Both the position numbers and the translations under genes were made by a program. The notes under the pieces were generated by a model. That model was given only the letters and a program-made list of their open reading frames with translations, was not told the origin of the DNA and did not search any database. A stretch of DNA of 64,000 bases, taken from assembly GCF_947500795.1 (NCBI RefSeq), contig NZ_CANMTE010000005.1, positions 124,001 through 188,000 on the forward strand, given 5' to 3'. Within the stretch, counting starts at the first letter, position 1. Every line of letters starts with the position of its first letter. This DNA is from an uncultured Gelidibacter sp. (GTDB taxonomy: Bacteria > Bacteroidota > Bacteroidia > Flavobacteriales > Flavobacteriaceae). Of the stretch, positions 53,980 through 62,697 are shown one piece after another.

Positions 53980-54110
53980 TGCAAAAAATCTATACAAATC
54001 GCGTGGTGAAATACTTATACCTGAGTTTGACACGGGCGAGATGATAGAAAAGGTATTCCTGAGATCTGCTGGCAGATAGATCTGATCATTTAAAATAAAT
54101 ACATTTAAAC
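53980..54110 (+). promoter_or_regulatory. Structured, unidentified 5' leader of queA
   Basis: TCGC-GTG (53999-54005) can pair with CAC-GG-GCGA (54031-54039) with a 2-nt bulge. ATACCT in its loop (54017-54022) can pair with AGGTAT (54051-54056), which would be an H-type pseudoknot. CCTGAG occurs twice (at 54020 and 54058). A hairpin AGATCT...AGATCT or ATCTG-CTGG-CAGAT (54062-54083) follows. I do not recognise a known riboswitch class. A tRNA is excluded by the lack of an acceptor stem and T-loop. Confidence 0.4.
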
Positions 54111-55160
54111 ATGAAATTATCCCAATTTAATTTTAAACTTCCTGAAGAATTATTAGCTGAACATCCTTCTGAAAATAGAGATGAAGCGCGTTTGATGGTC
54201 TTGAACAGAAAAAACAAGACGATTGAGCATAAATTGTTTAAGGATCTTATTGATTATTTTGATGAAGGAGATGTCATGATCCTTAACAATACGAAGGTTT
54301 TTCCTGCGCGTTTATACGGTAATAAAGAGAAAACCGGAGCACGTATTGAAGTGTTTTTATTAAGAGAACTTAATGAGGAACAACGTTTATGGGATGTTTT
54401 GGTAGATCCAGCTCGTAAAATACGTATTGGTAATAAATTATATTTTGGTGATGATGAAACGTTAGTAGCTGAGGTTATTGATAACACCACTTCAAGAGGT
54501 CGTACTTTGCGTTTCCTTTATGATGGTTCTTACAAGGAATTCCGCCAAAAATTAACTGAATTGGGTGAAACGCCACTTCCTAAATACATCAAAAGAGATG
54601 TAGAGCCAGAAGATGAGGAGCGTTACCAAACTATTTTCGCGAAAAACGAAGGCGCTGTTGCAGCACCTACTGCAGGGTTGCATTTTTCTAAACACTTATT
54701 AAAGCGTTTGGAAATTAAAGGAATCGATTTTGCTGAGGTGACACTTCACGTTGGATTAGGAACATTTAATCCAGTGGAGGTTGAAGATTTGTCTAAGCAC
54801 AAAATGGATAGTGAAGAGGCTTTCGTTGATCAAAAAGCGGCAGATATCGTAAATAATGCCAAACTTAAGAAAAAGAGAGTTTGTGCTGTTGGTACAACGG
54901 CTATGAGAGCTATTGAAAGTTCAGTATCGTCAAGCGGCACGCTAAATGAATTTTCAGGATGGACTAACAAATTCATTTTCCCTCCTTATGATTTTAGTAT
55001 TGCAAACTGTATGATTACGAATTTCCATACACCAAAATCAACCTTATTGATGATGGTTTCTGCATTTGCAGGTCATGATTTCATGAAAGAAGCTTATGAA
55101 GAAGCTGTGAAAGAAAAATACCGTTTCTATACTTATGGAGATGCCATGTTGATTCTCTAA
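54111..55160 (+). CDS. queA: tRNA preQ1(34) S-adenosylmethionine ribosyltransferase-isomerase
   Basis: This 349-residue enzyme transfers the ribosyl part of SAM to 7-aminomethyl-7-deazaguanine in tRNA, making epoxyqueuosine. [22 protein letters not shown]-like N terminus ([10 protein letters not shown]), [46 protein letters not shown] and [17 protein letters not shown] are all family signatures. A long structured leader precedes it and a terminator follows, so it is monocistronic. Confidence 0.96.
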   Translation: MKLSQFNFKLPEELLAEHPSENRDEARLMVLNRKNKTIEHKLFKDLIDYFDEGDVMILNNTKVFPARLYGNKEKTGARIEVFLLRELNEEQRLWDVLVDPARKIRIGNKLYFGDDETLVAEVIDNTTSRGRTLRFLYDGSYKEFRQKLTELGETPLPKYIKRDVEPEDEERYQTIFAKNEGAVAAPTAGLHFSKHLLKRLEIKGIDFAEVTLHVGLGTFNPVEVEDLSKHKMDSEEAFVDQKAADIVNNAKLKKKRVCAVGTTAMRAIESSVSSSGTLNEFSGWTNKFIFPPYDFSIANCMITNFHTPKSTLLMMVSAFAGHDFMKEAYEEAVKEKYRFYTYGDAMLIL

Positions 55161-55178
55161 TTAACATTAAATAATAAT

Positions 55179-55208
55179 AAAAGCCCTGTCGTAATGATGG
55201 GGCTTTTT
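55179..55208 (+). terminator. Rho-independent terminator after queA
   Basis: AAAAGCCCT (55179-55187) pairs with GGGGCTTTT (55199-55207), with one T-G pair, then further T. Confidence 0.8.
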
Positions 55209-55217
55209 GTTTAGGAG

Positions 55218-55273
55218 GCAGTTTGCAGTTTGCAGTCTTCAGTTTTCAGTCTGCAGTACGCAGTTTTCAGTGA
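55218..55273. repeat. Heptamer array, eight units
   Basis: Eight 7-nt units: GCAGTTT, GCAGTTT, GCAGTCT, TCAGTTT, TCAGTCT, GCAGTAC, GCAGTTT, TCAGTGA. It is the same unit type as at 47686-47727 and begins 10 nt after the queA terminator. Confidence 0.8.
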
Positions 55274-55303
55274 ATTATCCGCTATAACATTTTTGTGTCT
55301 AAA

Positions 55304-55369
55304 TTCATTTTCACTTTCAAGTTCAACTTCAATTTCAATTTCAGTTTCATTCCCAATTTCATCCTCAAG
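55304..55369. repeat. Hexamer array, eleven units
   Basis: Eleven 6-nt units near TTCANN: TTCATT, TTCACT, TTCAAG, TTCAAC, TTCAAT, TTCAAT, TTCAGT, TTCATT, CCCAAT, TTCATC, CTCAAG. It follows the heptamer array and ends 30 nt before rlmN. The period differs (6 versus 7), so it is a separate array. Confidence 0.75.
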
Positions 55370-55399
55370 TAGTTTCCTTTCATTATTTTTGCAATTGCA

Positions 55400-56440
55400 A
55401 TGGAAACAATAAAAAAAGACATACGAGCATTATCAAAAGAACAACTCCGTGAATTTTTTGTCGCGCAAGGCGATAAGGAATTTAGAGGGAATCAAGTTTA
55501 TGAGTGGCTATGGAATAAAGGCGCCCATAAGTTTGAAGACATGACGAATATCTCCAAAGAAATGCGTCAGGTTCTTGAAGATCATTTTGTAATCAACCAT
55601 ATTGAGGTGGATCAAATGCAACGGAGCTCAGACGGTACGGTTAAAAACGCTGTGCGCTTGCACGACGGATTGATTGTGGAGTCGGTGCTGATTCCTACCG
55701 CAAAGCGTACAACGGCCTGTGTGTCGTCTCAAGTAGGTTGCAGTCTTGATTGTAAATTCTGTGCGACAGCGCGTTTGAAGCGTATGCGTAACCTTAATCC
55801 GGATGAAATATTTGATCAGGTAGTTGCCATTGATAAAGAAAGCCGCTTATATTTTAACAGACCGTTGAGTAATATTGTGTTTATGGGCATGGGAGAACCG
55901 CTTATGAACTACAATAATGTGTTGAAGGCTATTGATAAAATCACCTCTCCAGAAGGTTTGGGCATGTCTCCAAAACGTATTATCGTTTCAACATCTGGCG
56001 TTCCTAAAATGATTAAGAAAATGGCGGATGACGAAGTGAAATTCGGCTTAGCGGTGTCGTTGCATTCTGCTATTGATGAGGTCAGAACGTCAATTATGCC
56101 TTTTAATGCTACGTTTCCTTTGGCCGATTTAAGAGAAGCTTTGGAATATTGGTATGCCAAAACAAAAAATACCATTACGTATGAGTATGTGGTTTGGAAA
56201 GGTATCAACGATTCTAAAAAGGACGTGGATGCCTTGATAAAGTTCTGCAAATTTGCGCCGAGCAAGGTTAATTTGATTGAATACAATCCTATTGATGATG
56301 GTCAGTTTCAGCAAGCCGATAATGACGCCTTAGACATGTATATTTCTATGTTGGAAGCAAATAATATTACCGTTACCGTAAGACGTTCCAGAGGTAAGGA
56401 TATTGATGCAGCCTGCGGACAATTGGCGAATAAATCTTAA
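55400..56440 (+). CDS. rlmN: 23S rRNA (adenine-C2) methyltransferase / tRNA methyltransferase RlmN
   Basis: This 346-residue radical-SAM enzyme methylates A2503 of 23S rRNA and A37 of some tRNAs. The cluster motif is Cys114, Cys118, Cys121 (CSLDCKFC), preceded by RTTACVSSQVG. The substrate-methylating Cys is in DIDAACGQLA near residue 341. GMGEPLMNY and SVSLHS-like (LAVSLHSAID) blocks are present. Same-strand neighbours on both sides have their own leaders or gaps. Confidence 0.96.
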   Translation: METIKKDIRALSKEQLREFFVAQGDKEFRGNQVYEWLWNKGAHKFEDMTNISKEMRQVLEDHFVINHIEVDQMQRSSDGTVKNAVRLHDGLIVESVLIPTAKRTTACVSSQVGCSLDCKFCATARLKRMRNLNPDEIFDQVVAIDKESRLYFNRPLSNIVFMGMGEPLMNYNNVLKAIDKITSPEGLGMSPKRIIVSTSGVPKMIKKMADDEVKFGLAVSLHSAIDEVRTSIMPFNATFPLADLREALEYWYAKTKNTITYEYVVWKGINDSKKDVDALIKFCKFAPSKVNLIEYNPIDDGQFQQADNDALDMYISMLEANNITVTVRRSRGKDIDAACGQLANKS

Positions 56441-56623
56441 AAATTAGTTTCTCTAAGATTGTGGTTGACTTCACGCACTATCATTTTTCTTAAACATTAG
56501 ATGAGATAAGTGAGCAATTTGATGATTTTTTCGAGCGGTGCACCTGTCTTTCTAAGCTTAATAATAGCATATCATTGACATTTTTAGTACGTTTGTTATC
56601 AAAATCTACAGTACGACATACAC

Positions 56624-57601
56624 TTGAAAATTGTTGAACAAATAAAGCAGCCCATTGCATATGAAATGGAACTTTTTGAACAAAAGTTTCTACTTTCTAT
56701 GTCTTCAAAAGTGGCGCTTTTAAACCGGATTACCACTTACATCGTTAACAGAAAAGGGAAGCAAATGCGTCCTATGTTCGTGTTTCTTGTGGCTAAAATG
56801 GTCAATAATGGTAATGTAAGTGAGCGTACCTATCGCGGGGCAGCTGTAATTGAATTGATTCATACCGCCACCTTGGTGCATGATGATGTGGTTGATGACA
56901 GTAATAGAAGGCGTGGTTTTTTCTCGGTTAATGCCCTTTGGAAAAATAAAATCGCCGTGCTTATTGGCGATTATTTGCTCTCAAAAGGTTTATTACTTTC
57001 CATCGATAACAACGATTTTGACCTTCTTAAAATAATTTCCGTTGCCGTAAGGGAAATGAGTGAAGGCGAATTACTTCAGATAGAAAAAGCACGTCAGCTC
57101 GACATTACAGAAGATATTTATTACGAAATTATACGTCAAAAAACGGCAACGCTCATCGCGGCGTGTTGTAGTCTTGGTGCGGCATCCGTAAAGCCCAATT
57201 CTCCTGATGTAGAAACCATGCGCAAGTTTGGAGAGCTTATCGGAATGGCGTTTCAAATTAAAGATGATTTGTTCGATTACGGTAATGAAGCCATCGGAAA
57301 GCCAACGGGCATCGACATCAAGGAACAAAAAATGACCTTGCCGCTGATTTACGCCATCAATAATTGTACGAAAAAGGAAAAATCTTGGTTGATCAATTCG
57401 GTCAAAAACAAGAATAAAGATAAAAAGCGGGTCAAGGAAGTGATTGCTTTTGTCAAAAGTAAAGGCGGACTCGATTACGCGGTTACTAAAATGGAGGCTT
57501 TTCAAGAGGAAGCCCTACAACTCCTCAATACCTATCCAGATTCACAATTTAAAGCATCTTTGTTGCTGATGGTCAATTATGTGATTGACCGTAAGAAATA
57601 G
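56624..57601 (+). CDS. ispB: Polyprenyl diphosphate synthase (TTG start)
   Basis: This 325-residue enzyme elongates isopentenyl units, probably to the side chain of menaquinone. The two Asp-rich motifs are DDVVDD (residues 87-92) and DDLFDY (about 214-219). The start TTG at 56624 is preferred, because the residues it adds (MKIVEQIKQPIAYEME) match the usual start of flavobacterial homologues as I recall it; the first internal ATG (56666) would cut the N-terminal helix. Chain length cannot be told from sequence. Confidence 0.9.
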   Translation: MKIVEQIKQPIAYEMELFEQKFLLSMSSKVALLNRITTYIVNRKGKQMRPMFVFLVAKMVNNGNVSERTYRGAAVIELIHTATLVHDDVVDDSNRRRGFFSVNALWKNKIAVLIGDYLLSKGLLLSIDNNDFDLLKIISVAVREMSEGELLQIEKARQLDITEDIYYEIIRQKTATLIAACCSLGAASVKPNSPDVETMRKFGELIGMAFQIKDDLFDYGNEAIGKPTGIDIKEQKMTLPLIYAINNCTKKEKSWLINSVKNKNKDKKRVKEVIAFVKSKGGLDYAVTKMEAFQEEALQLLNTYPDSQFKASLLLMVNYVIDRKK

Positions 57602-57763
57602 GAGGCTTGAAGCCTGAAAGTGACCTGTAATGTGGCATAATCAAGATTAAATATCTATTCCAGTGATTAACTTGAATTCCATTCATTATCTCCAAAGTCA
57701 TTCTCCTGATCCCTTCAAAGTTTACTTTGTTTATGCTATTTTTACAAAAAATTACGACAAGCT

Positions 57764-59731
57764 TTGATTTCAAAATTCTCTATAGAACAAGTATTCGAAA
57801 CCGCCCGAGTGGAGGAGGTCATTGGCGATTTCGTCAACCTTAAAAAATCGGGGAGTAATTTTAAAGGGCTAAGTCCTTTTAGTGATGAACGTTCACCAAG
57901 TTTTGTGGTGAGTCCTGTGAAGCAAATTTGGAAGGATTTTAGTAGCGGAAAAGGGGGGAACGCGGTGACTTTTTTAATGGAGCACGAGCATTTCACCTAT
58001 CCTGAGGCCATCAAATATTTGGCAAGAAAGTACAATATTGAAATAGAAGAAACCGAGCAGACCAACGAGCAGAAGGAAGAAGCTAATGAGCGTGAAAGTC
58101 TGTATTTGGTTAATGAATTTGCCAACACCTATTTTCAAAAAACACTTCATAAAACCGATCAAGGGAAGTCGATTGGACTCAGCTATTTTAAGGAACGTGG
58201 GTTTACAAATGAGACCATCAAAACCTTTAATTTGGGCTATTCTCTTGATGAATGGCAAGCCTTTACTGATGAAGCTTTAAAAAAAGGCTATCAATTGGAG
58301 TTTCTTGAAAAAACCGGGCTGACCATTGTTAAGGACGAAAAACGCTTTGACCGTTTTAAAGGTCGGGTGATGTTCCCAATCCATAGTATGAGTGGCCGAA
58401 TCTTGGGGTTTGGAGGCCGAATTTTAGGAGCCGATAAAAAAGCCGCAAAATACTTGAACTCACCTGAGAGTGAAGTCTATCATAAAAGTAAAATTTTGTA
58501 CGGGTTGTTTCATGCAAAACAGGCCATTGCAAAGGAGGATAATTGCTTTTTAGTTGAAGGTTATACCGATGTGATCCAATTTCACCAAACTGGGGTTAAA
58601 AACGTGGTTGCCTCTTCAGGGACCGCCTTATCACCAGAACAAATAAGATTGATCAATCGTCTGACAAAAAACATTACCGTGCTTTTTGATGGGGATGCTG
58701 CGGGTTTGCGAGCGTCTGTTAGAGGGATTGATTTGATTTTGGAGCAAGGCATGAACGTTAAGGTATGTTCATTTCCAAAAGGAGAAGATCCTGATAGTTT
58801 TGCAAGACAGAATACGCTTGAGGAACTTTCAGAATATCTTGAAGAAAACGCTAAGGATTTCATTCAGTTTAAAGCCTCATTATTAGTTGAAGACGCCAAA
58901 AATGACCCTATAAAAAAGGCAGATACCATCCGGGAAATCGTCAATAGTATTGCAAAGATTCCAGATCCTATTAAACGTGAGATTTATATAAGGGAGTGTT
59001 CTAATATTATGGACATCAGTGAGCAGGTTTTGTTTACGACCTTGGCCCAAATCAATAAAAAGGATGCACCGGAAAGTGGTAAGCCACAACAACGGCCGGA
59101 GCAGCGTGCTTTTGAAGTGGTGCGTACAGAAAAGCCAACCCAAAAGGTGAATCACCAATATGAACTCGAATTGAAAATCATCGAAATTCTATTGCTTTAC
59201 GGTAATGAAACGGAGCAATTTGAAGATTTGGTACTGAAGGAGGATGAGAAATCTGGCGAGTTAAAATTGGAGCCTGTAATTCATGAGGCAAAGGTTTTTG
59301 AAAAGATTTACTTGGACTTGCAGGAGGATGAAATGCAATTTTCGGATGAACGCTTTAAGAATTTATACTACACTATTATTGAAGCCCTGCACCAATCGAA
59401 TGAATTTCAATTGAAGGATTTTATCAATAGGCTCGATCAAAATATGGCCAATGAGGTCACTACTATTTTGATGAATGACGAGCGCTATAGTTTGCATGAT
59501 TGGGAGCGAAATCATATCGTTCCTAAAGAAAAGAAAGAGACCATTGCACAATTGGTTACGCAAACTATTTTAAGTCTGAGATGTTTCCTAATTGATCAAA
59601 AAGTGGTAGAATACCAAAACGATATCACACGGCCTGATGCCAATACGATGAGCATTATGGAAGATGTTAGAGATTATTTACGCTTGAAAACACTCTTATC
59701 TAAAAAACTAGGGAAAGTAGTTGGCGGGTAA
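57764..59731 (+). CDS. dnaG: DNA primase with degenerate zinc-binding domain (TTG start)
   Basis: This 655-residue enzyme makes RNA primers at the fork. The N-terminal CHC2 domain (1-100) keeps the fold signatures GLSPFSDERSPSFVVSP and SSGKGGNAVTFLMEHE, but the four zinc ligands of the family (C, H, C, C) are S37, S40, D58 and S61 here. The TOPRIM core has LVEGYTDVIQF near 263 and VLFDGDAAGLRA near 305 with the acidic metal residues. The C-terminal helicase-binding part is present. The TTG at 57764 gives MISKFSIEQVF, the expected start. Confidence 0.92.
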   Translation: MISKFSIEQVFETARVEEVIGDFVNLKKSGSNFKGLSPFSDERSPSFVVSPVKQIWKDFSSGKGGNAVTFLMEHEHFTYPEAIKYLARKYNIEIEETEQTNEQKEEANERESLYLVNEFANTYFQKTLHKTDQGKSIGLSYFKERGFTNETIKTFNLGYSLDEWQAFTDEALKKGYQLEFLEKTGLTIVKDEKRFDRFKGRVMFPIHSMSGRILGFGGRILGADKKAAKYLNSPESEVYHKSKILYGLFHAKQAIAKEDNCFLVEGYTDVIQFHQTGVKNVVASSGTALSPEQIRLINRLTKNITVLFDGDAAGLRASVRGIDLILEQGMNVKVCSFPKGEDPDSFARQNTLEELSEYLEENAKDFIQFKASLLVEDAKNDPIKKADTIREIVNSIAKIPDPIKREIYIRECSNIMDISEQVLFTTLAQINKKDAPESGKPQQRPEQRAFEVVRTEKPTQKVNHQYELELKIIEILLLYGNETEQFEDLVLKEDEKSGELKLEPVIHEAKVFEKIYLDLQEDEMQFSDERFKNLYYTIIEALHQSNEFQLKDFINRLDQNMANEVTTILMNDERYSLHDWERNHIVPKEKKETIAQLVTQTILSLRCFLIDQKVVEYQNDITRPDANTMSIMEDVRDYLRLKTLLSKKLGKVVGG

Positions 59732-59733
59732 TA

Positions 59734-60363
59734 CTAAGCGTTACCCATATGTTCCGCCTGATGGATTAAGTCTACCAAGTTGGTCACGTTTAATTTCTTG
59801 AAAAGTCGTGCTTTGTAAGTGCTTACCGTTTTTTCATTAATGTCAAGCTCAAGCGCAATTTCCTTATTCTTTTTACCAGAAGACAGCAGTTTTAATACTT
59901 CAACTTCCCGTGTAGACAGACGTTTATAGATTTTACTTTTCTTATTGCGGGTATCATTATAGTTCAAGTGTTTGGCCATTGCCTCACTCAAATAAATTTC
60001 ACCTTTATGTACTTTAAGAATGGCTTCTTTAATGGTGGCAGTGTCTACCGTTTTAGAAAGATAGCCTGATGCGCCTGCTTTTATGGTGCTTACAGCATAG
60101 ATTTCTTCAGGTTGATTACTAAACATAATCACTTTTAAATCGGTATTTTCTTTCTTGATGGCTCTTAAAGCTGTAATTCCATTAAGTTCAGGGAGATCAA
60201 TTTCAGAAATTAATACGTCCACTTCAAAGCGCCTAATAAATTCGAAAATCTCAATTCCCGTAGCCAACGAACCCACAACTTCTATGTCTGGATCTTTATC
60301 AAAATGTAGTGTTAGCCCTTCTCTTACTATGGGATGATTGTCCACAACCAGTACCTTGATCAT
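59734..60363 (-). CDS. LuxR/NarL-type response regulator with Glu at the phosphoacceptor site
   Basis: This 209-residue protein has a receiver domain (1-120) and a C-terminal LuxR helix-turn-helix (about 145-205: LSTREVEVLKLLSSGKKNKE). In the receiver, LISEIDLPELNG has Glu54 where the phosphorylated Asp normally stands, and the acidic pair is D8-N9 rather than D-D. The Ser83 and Lys104 switch residues are kept. The Glu could mimic phosphorylation, or the receiver may be phosphorylation-independent. No kinase gene is adjacent. It converges on dnaG (2-nt gap). Confidence 0.9.
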   Translation of the reverse strand: MIKVLVVDNHPIVREGLTLHFDKDPDIEVVGSLATGIEIFEFIRRFEVDVLISEIDLPELNGITALRAIKKENTDLKVIMFSNQPEEIYAVSTIKAGASGYLSKTVDTATIKEAILKVHKGEIYLSEAMAKHLNYNDTRNKKSKIYKRLSTREVEVLKLLSSGKKNKEIALELDINEKTVSTYKARLFKKLNVTNLVDLIHQAEHMGNA

Positions 60364-60513
60364 AATTTCTCAATTTATTAATTAGTCATGTCGGTTGATA
60401 TACTAAAGATTTGGGTTCGATTTGTGGAGATGCCTTACGTAAATGTATAAAAAAAAAGGTGAATTTTACTTAAGTTTGCTAATTTTCAGTGAATTAACTT
60501 ACAAAATTTATAG

Positions 60514-61302
60514 TTATTTTAAGTTTTCAGGAATTTCACAGATTGGAATCGGAACCATTTTGTGCTGGTTAATATTATTAAGTCTTGTAAACAATTTGAA
60601 AACTTCTTGTTGTCGACCTTCAAAGTCATCGGCAGTTTTGCCATTTTCTTTCATAGTCATCGCCCATTCCAATTCAGGGTAGGAAGCGCCAATTTGATCT
60701 TCGTCAGTTCTATCGTCTCCAAATAAACCATCGCTAGGAGCAGCATTTATTATTGAGTCAGTAACCCCTAATGTTTTTGCTAGTTCGTAAACTTCAGTTT
60801 TCATCAAATCTGCTATCGGACTTAAATCTACTCCGCCATCGCCGTATTTGGTATAAAAACCGACACCAAAATCCTCTACTTTATTTCCAGTTCCCGCAAC
60901 CAATAAGCCTTTTAATCCGGCGTAATAATAAAGTGTGGTCATTCTGAGGCGCGCACGTGTGTTGGCAAGTGCCATGTCTACAGTGGTTTGTTTTCCTTCT
61001 AAAGATACTTCGGTCTTAAATTCCTCAAAAACGGGCGTCAAATCCACTAAAGTGTCTTTTACATTGGCAAACCTGGATTTTAACTGTTTTATATGTTCTT
61101 GACCTCTTGATACATGGCTTGGTGGCTGATGGATGGGCATTTCAATACATAATACATCAAGGCCTGTTTTTGCACATAAAATTGAGGTGACGGCAGAATC
61201 AATTCCGCCGGAAATACCTACTACAAAACCATTTACATGGGCATTAGTGGCGTAGTCTTTTAGCCAATTTACAATGTGATCAATAACTTTTTCTGTTTGC
61301 AT
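60514..61302 (-). CDS. nadE: NH3-dependent NAD+ synthetase
   Basis: This 262-residue enzyme amidates deamido-NAD with ATP and ammonia. The PP-loop GISGGIDSAVTS is near residue 29; GTGNKVEDFGVGFYTKYGDGG and PIADLMKTEVYELA are typical. It has no nitrilase domain, so it depends on free ammonia. Divergent to gldB with a promoter-like string in the gap. Confidence 0.95.
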   Translation of the reverse strand: MQTEKVIDHIVNWLKDYATNAHVNGFVVGISGGIDSAVTSILCAKTGLDVLCIEMPIHQPPSHVSRGQEHIKQLKSRFANVKDTLVDLTPVFEEFKTEVSLEGKQTTVDMALANTRARLRMTTLYYYAGLKGLLVAGTGNKVEDFGVGFYTKYGDGGVDLSPIADLMKTEVYELAKTLGVTDSIINAAPSDGLFGDDRTDEDQIGASYPELEWAMTMKENGKTADDFEGRQQEVFKLFTRLNNINQHKMVPIPICEIPENLK

Positions 61303-61304
61303 TT

Positions 61305-61338
61305 TTTGGAAGATTTAACACAAAGAATACTACCTTTG
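61305..61338 (+). promoter_or_regulatory. Candidate promoter of the gldBC operon
   Basis: TTTG (61305-61308), 22 nt, then TACCTTTG (61331-61338), a perfect TAnnTTTG. The gldB start is 61 nt further on. Confidence 0.6.
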
Positions 61339-61398
61339 TACAACAAAAATAAAGTAATCACCCAAGTAATAAAAATTAAAGACCTTTAAAAATTGCCC

Positions 61399-62358
61399 AT
61401 GAAGAATGCTGGTTTTCTAATAGTCCTGTTGCTTTTTTTTAGTGCTTGTAAAGAAGATAATCAAATAGAGAAAGAAATTTCTAAAATTGTTGTAGACGTT
61501 AATATCGAGCGTTTTGATTTGGCCTTCGGCACTGCTCAACCTGGTGATTTACCAAAATTAAAAGCAGAGTATCCTTTTTTATTTTCTGAACGTATTCCGG
61601 ACTCTGTTTGGGTAGAGCGAATGAAAGACACGTTGCAGAATGAATTGGTGGCTGAAGTGAAATCTACGTTTTCAAATTTCAATAATGAACAGCAGGCAAT
61701 TGAGTCGCTTTTTCAACACCTCAAATATTACGATACAAGTTTTAAAGTCTCGCGTGTAATTACGGTAACCTCTGATGTGGACTACAGAAATAAAACGATA
61801 GTGACCGATACAATTGTCTTGATTTCTTTGGATACGTATCTTGGGTCGGATCATCATTTTTATGAAGGCATTCAAAAGTTCCTTACCCAAAACATGAAAC
61901 GCTCTCAAATTGTGAGCGATTTAGCCGCAAATTATGCAGAGCAGTATATATTTCAGGAAGATCCTAAAACACTTTTAGATGATATGGTCTATTTTGGAAA
62001 GCAGCTGTATTTTAAGGATAAGATGATTCCGTTTACATCAGATGCTGATAAAATAGGATATACAGAAGAACAGTTAGCTTGGGCGGCAGAAAATGAAAGT
62101 GAAATATGGCGCTATTTTATTGAGCGCGAATTGTTGTTTAGTACTGATAATAGTTTGGCAAGCCGATTTATCGCCGATGCGCCTTTCTCGAAATTTTATC
62201 TCGAATTGGATAGTGAGTCACCAGGAAGATTAGGGCAATATATGGGATGGCAAATCGTCAGAGCCTATATGAATACCAATGACGTCCCGTTAATGGAGAT
62301 GCTCCAAAAGAATGCGGACGAAATTTTTAATAAATCAAAATTTAAACCTCGTAAATAA
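61399..62358 (+). CDS. gldB: Gliding motility lipoprotein GldB
   Basis: This 319-residue protein has a lipobox (LIVLLLFFSAC) and then the GldB pattern: IVVDVNIERFDLAFG, LKAEYPFLFSERIPDSVW. GldB is needed for gliding and type IX secretion in flavobacteria; its biochemical role is unclear. The ATG at 61399 is preferred over an in-frame TTG at 61393. The stop overlaps the gldC start (TAATG). Confidence 0.9.
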   Translation: MKNAGFLIVLLLFFSACKEDNQIEKEISKIVVDVNIERFDLAFGTAQPGDLPKLKAEYPFLFSERIPDSVWVERMKDTLQNELVAEVKSTFSNFNNEQQAIESLFQHLKYYDTSFKVSRVITVTSDVDYRNKTIVTDTIVLISLDTYLGSDHHFYEGIQKFLTQNMKRSQIVSDLAANYAEQYIFQEDPKTLLDDMVYFGKQLYFKDKMIPFTSDADKIGYTEEQLAWAAENESEIWRYFIERELLFSTDNSLASRFIADAPFSKFYLELDSESPGRLGQYMGWQIVRAYMNTNDVPLMEMLQKNADEIFNKSKFKPRK

Positions 62359-62693
62359 TGTCAAAGAATAAAACCTCTACCATTGAACTTCATGTGGAAT
62401 TAGATGAAAATAAAATTCCTGAAAAATTAAGTTGGACGGCACAAGATGGTGGCATAGATAATGAAGAAGCTAAAGCCATGATGCTTTCAGTTTGGGATAG
62501 CAAAGCTCAGGAAACCTTAAGAATTGATCTTTGGACCAAAGACATGCCTGTAGATGAAATGAAACTATTTTTCCATCAGACGTTAGTTGAAATGAGCAAT
62601 ACGTTCCATCGTGCTACCCAAGATGAAAAAATGACGGCAACCATGAAGGATTTTTGTGATTATTTTGCTGAAAAGTTAGAACTTAATAAGTAA
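62358..62693 (+). CDS. gldC: Gliding motility protein GldC
   Basis: This 111-residue cytoplasmic protein is the usual partner of GldB. It has IELHVELDENKIPEKLSWTA and AKAMMLSVWDSKAQETLRID, typical of GldC. In other flavobacteria gldC aids gliding but is not fully essential. It overlaps gldB by one base. Confidence 0.92.
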   Translation: MSKNKTSTIELHVELDENKIPEKLSWTAQDGGIDNEEAKAMMLSVWDSKAQETLRIDLWTKDMPVDEMKLFFHQTLVEMSNTFHRATQDEKMTATMKDFCDYFAEKLELNK

Positions 62694-62697
62694 ACCT

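Noticed and set aside
53980-54110. tRNA or known small RNA in the queA leader
   Set aside because: No acceptor stem, no TTCRA T-loop and no CCA-type end. SRP RNA, RNase P, TPP and preQ1-I signatures were looked for and not seen.
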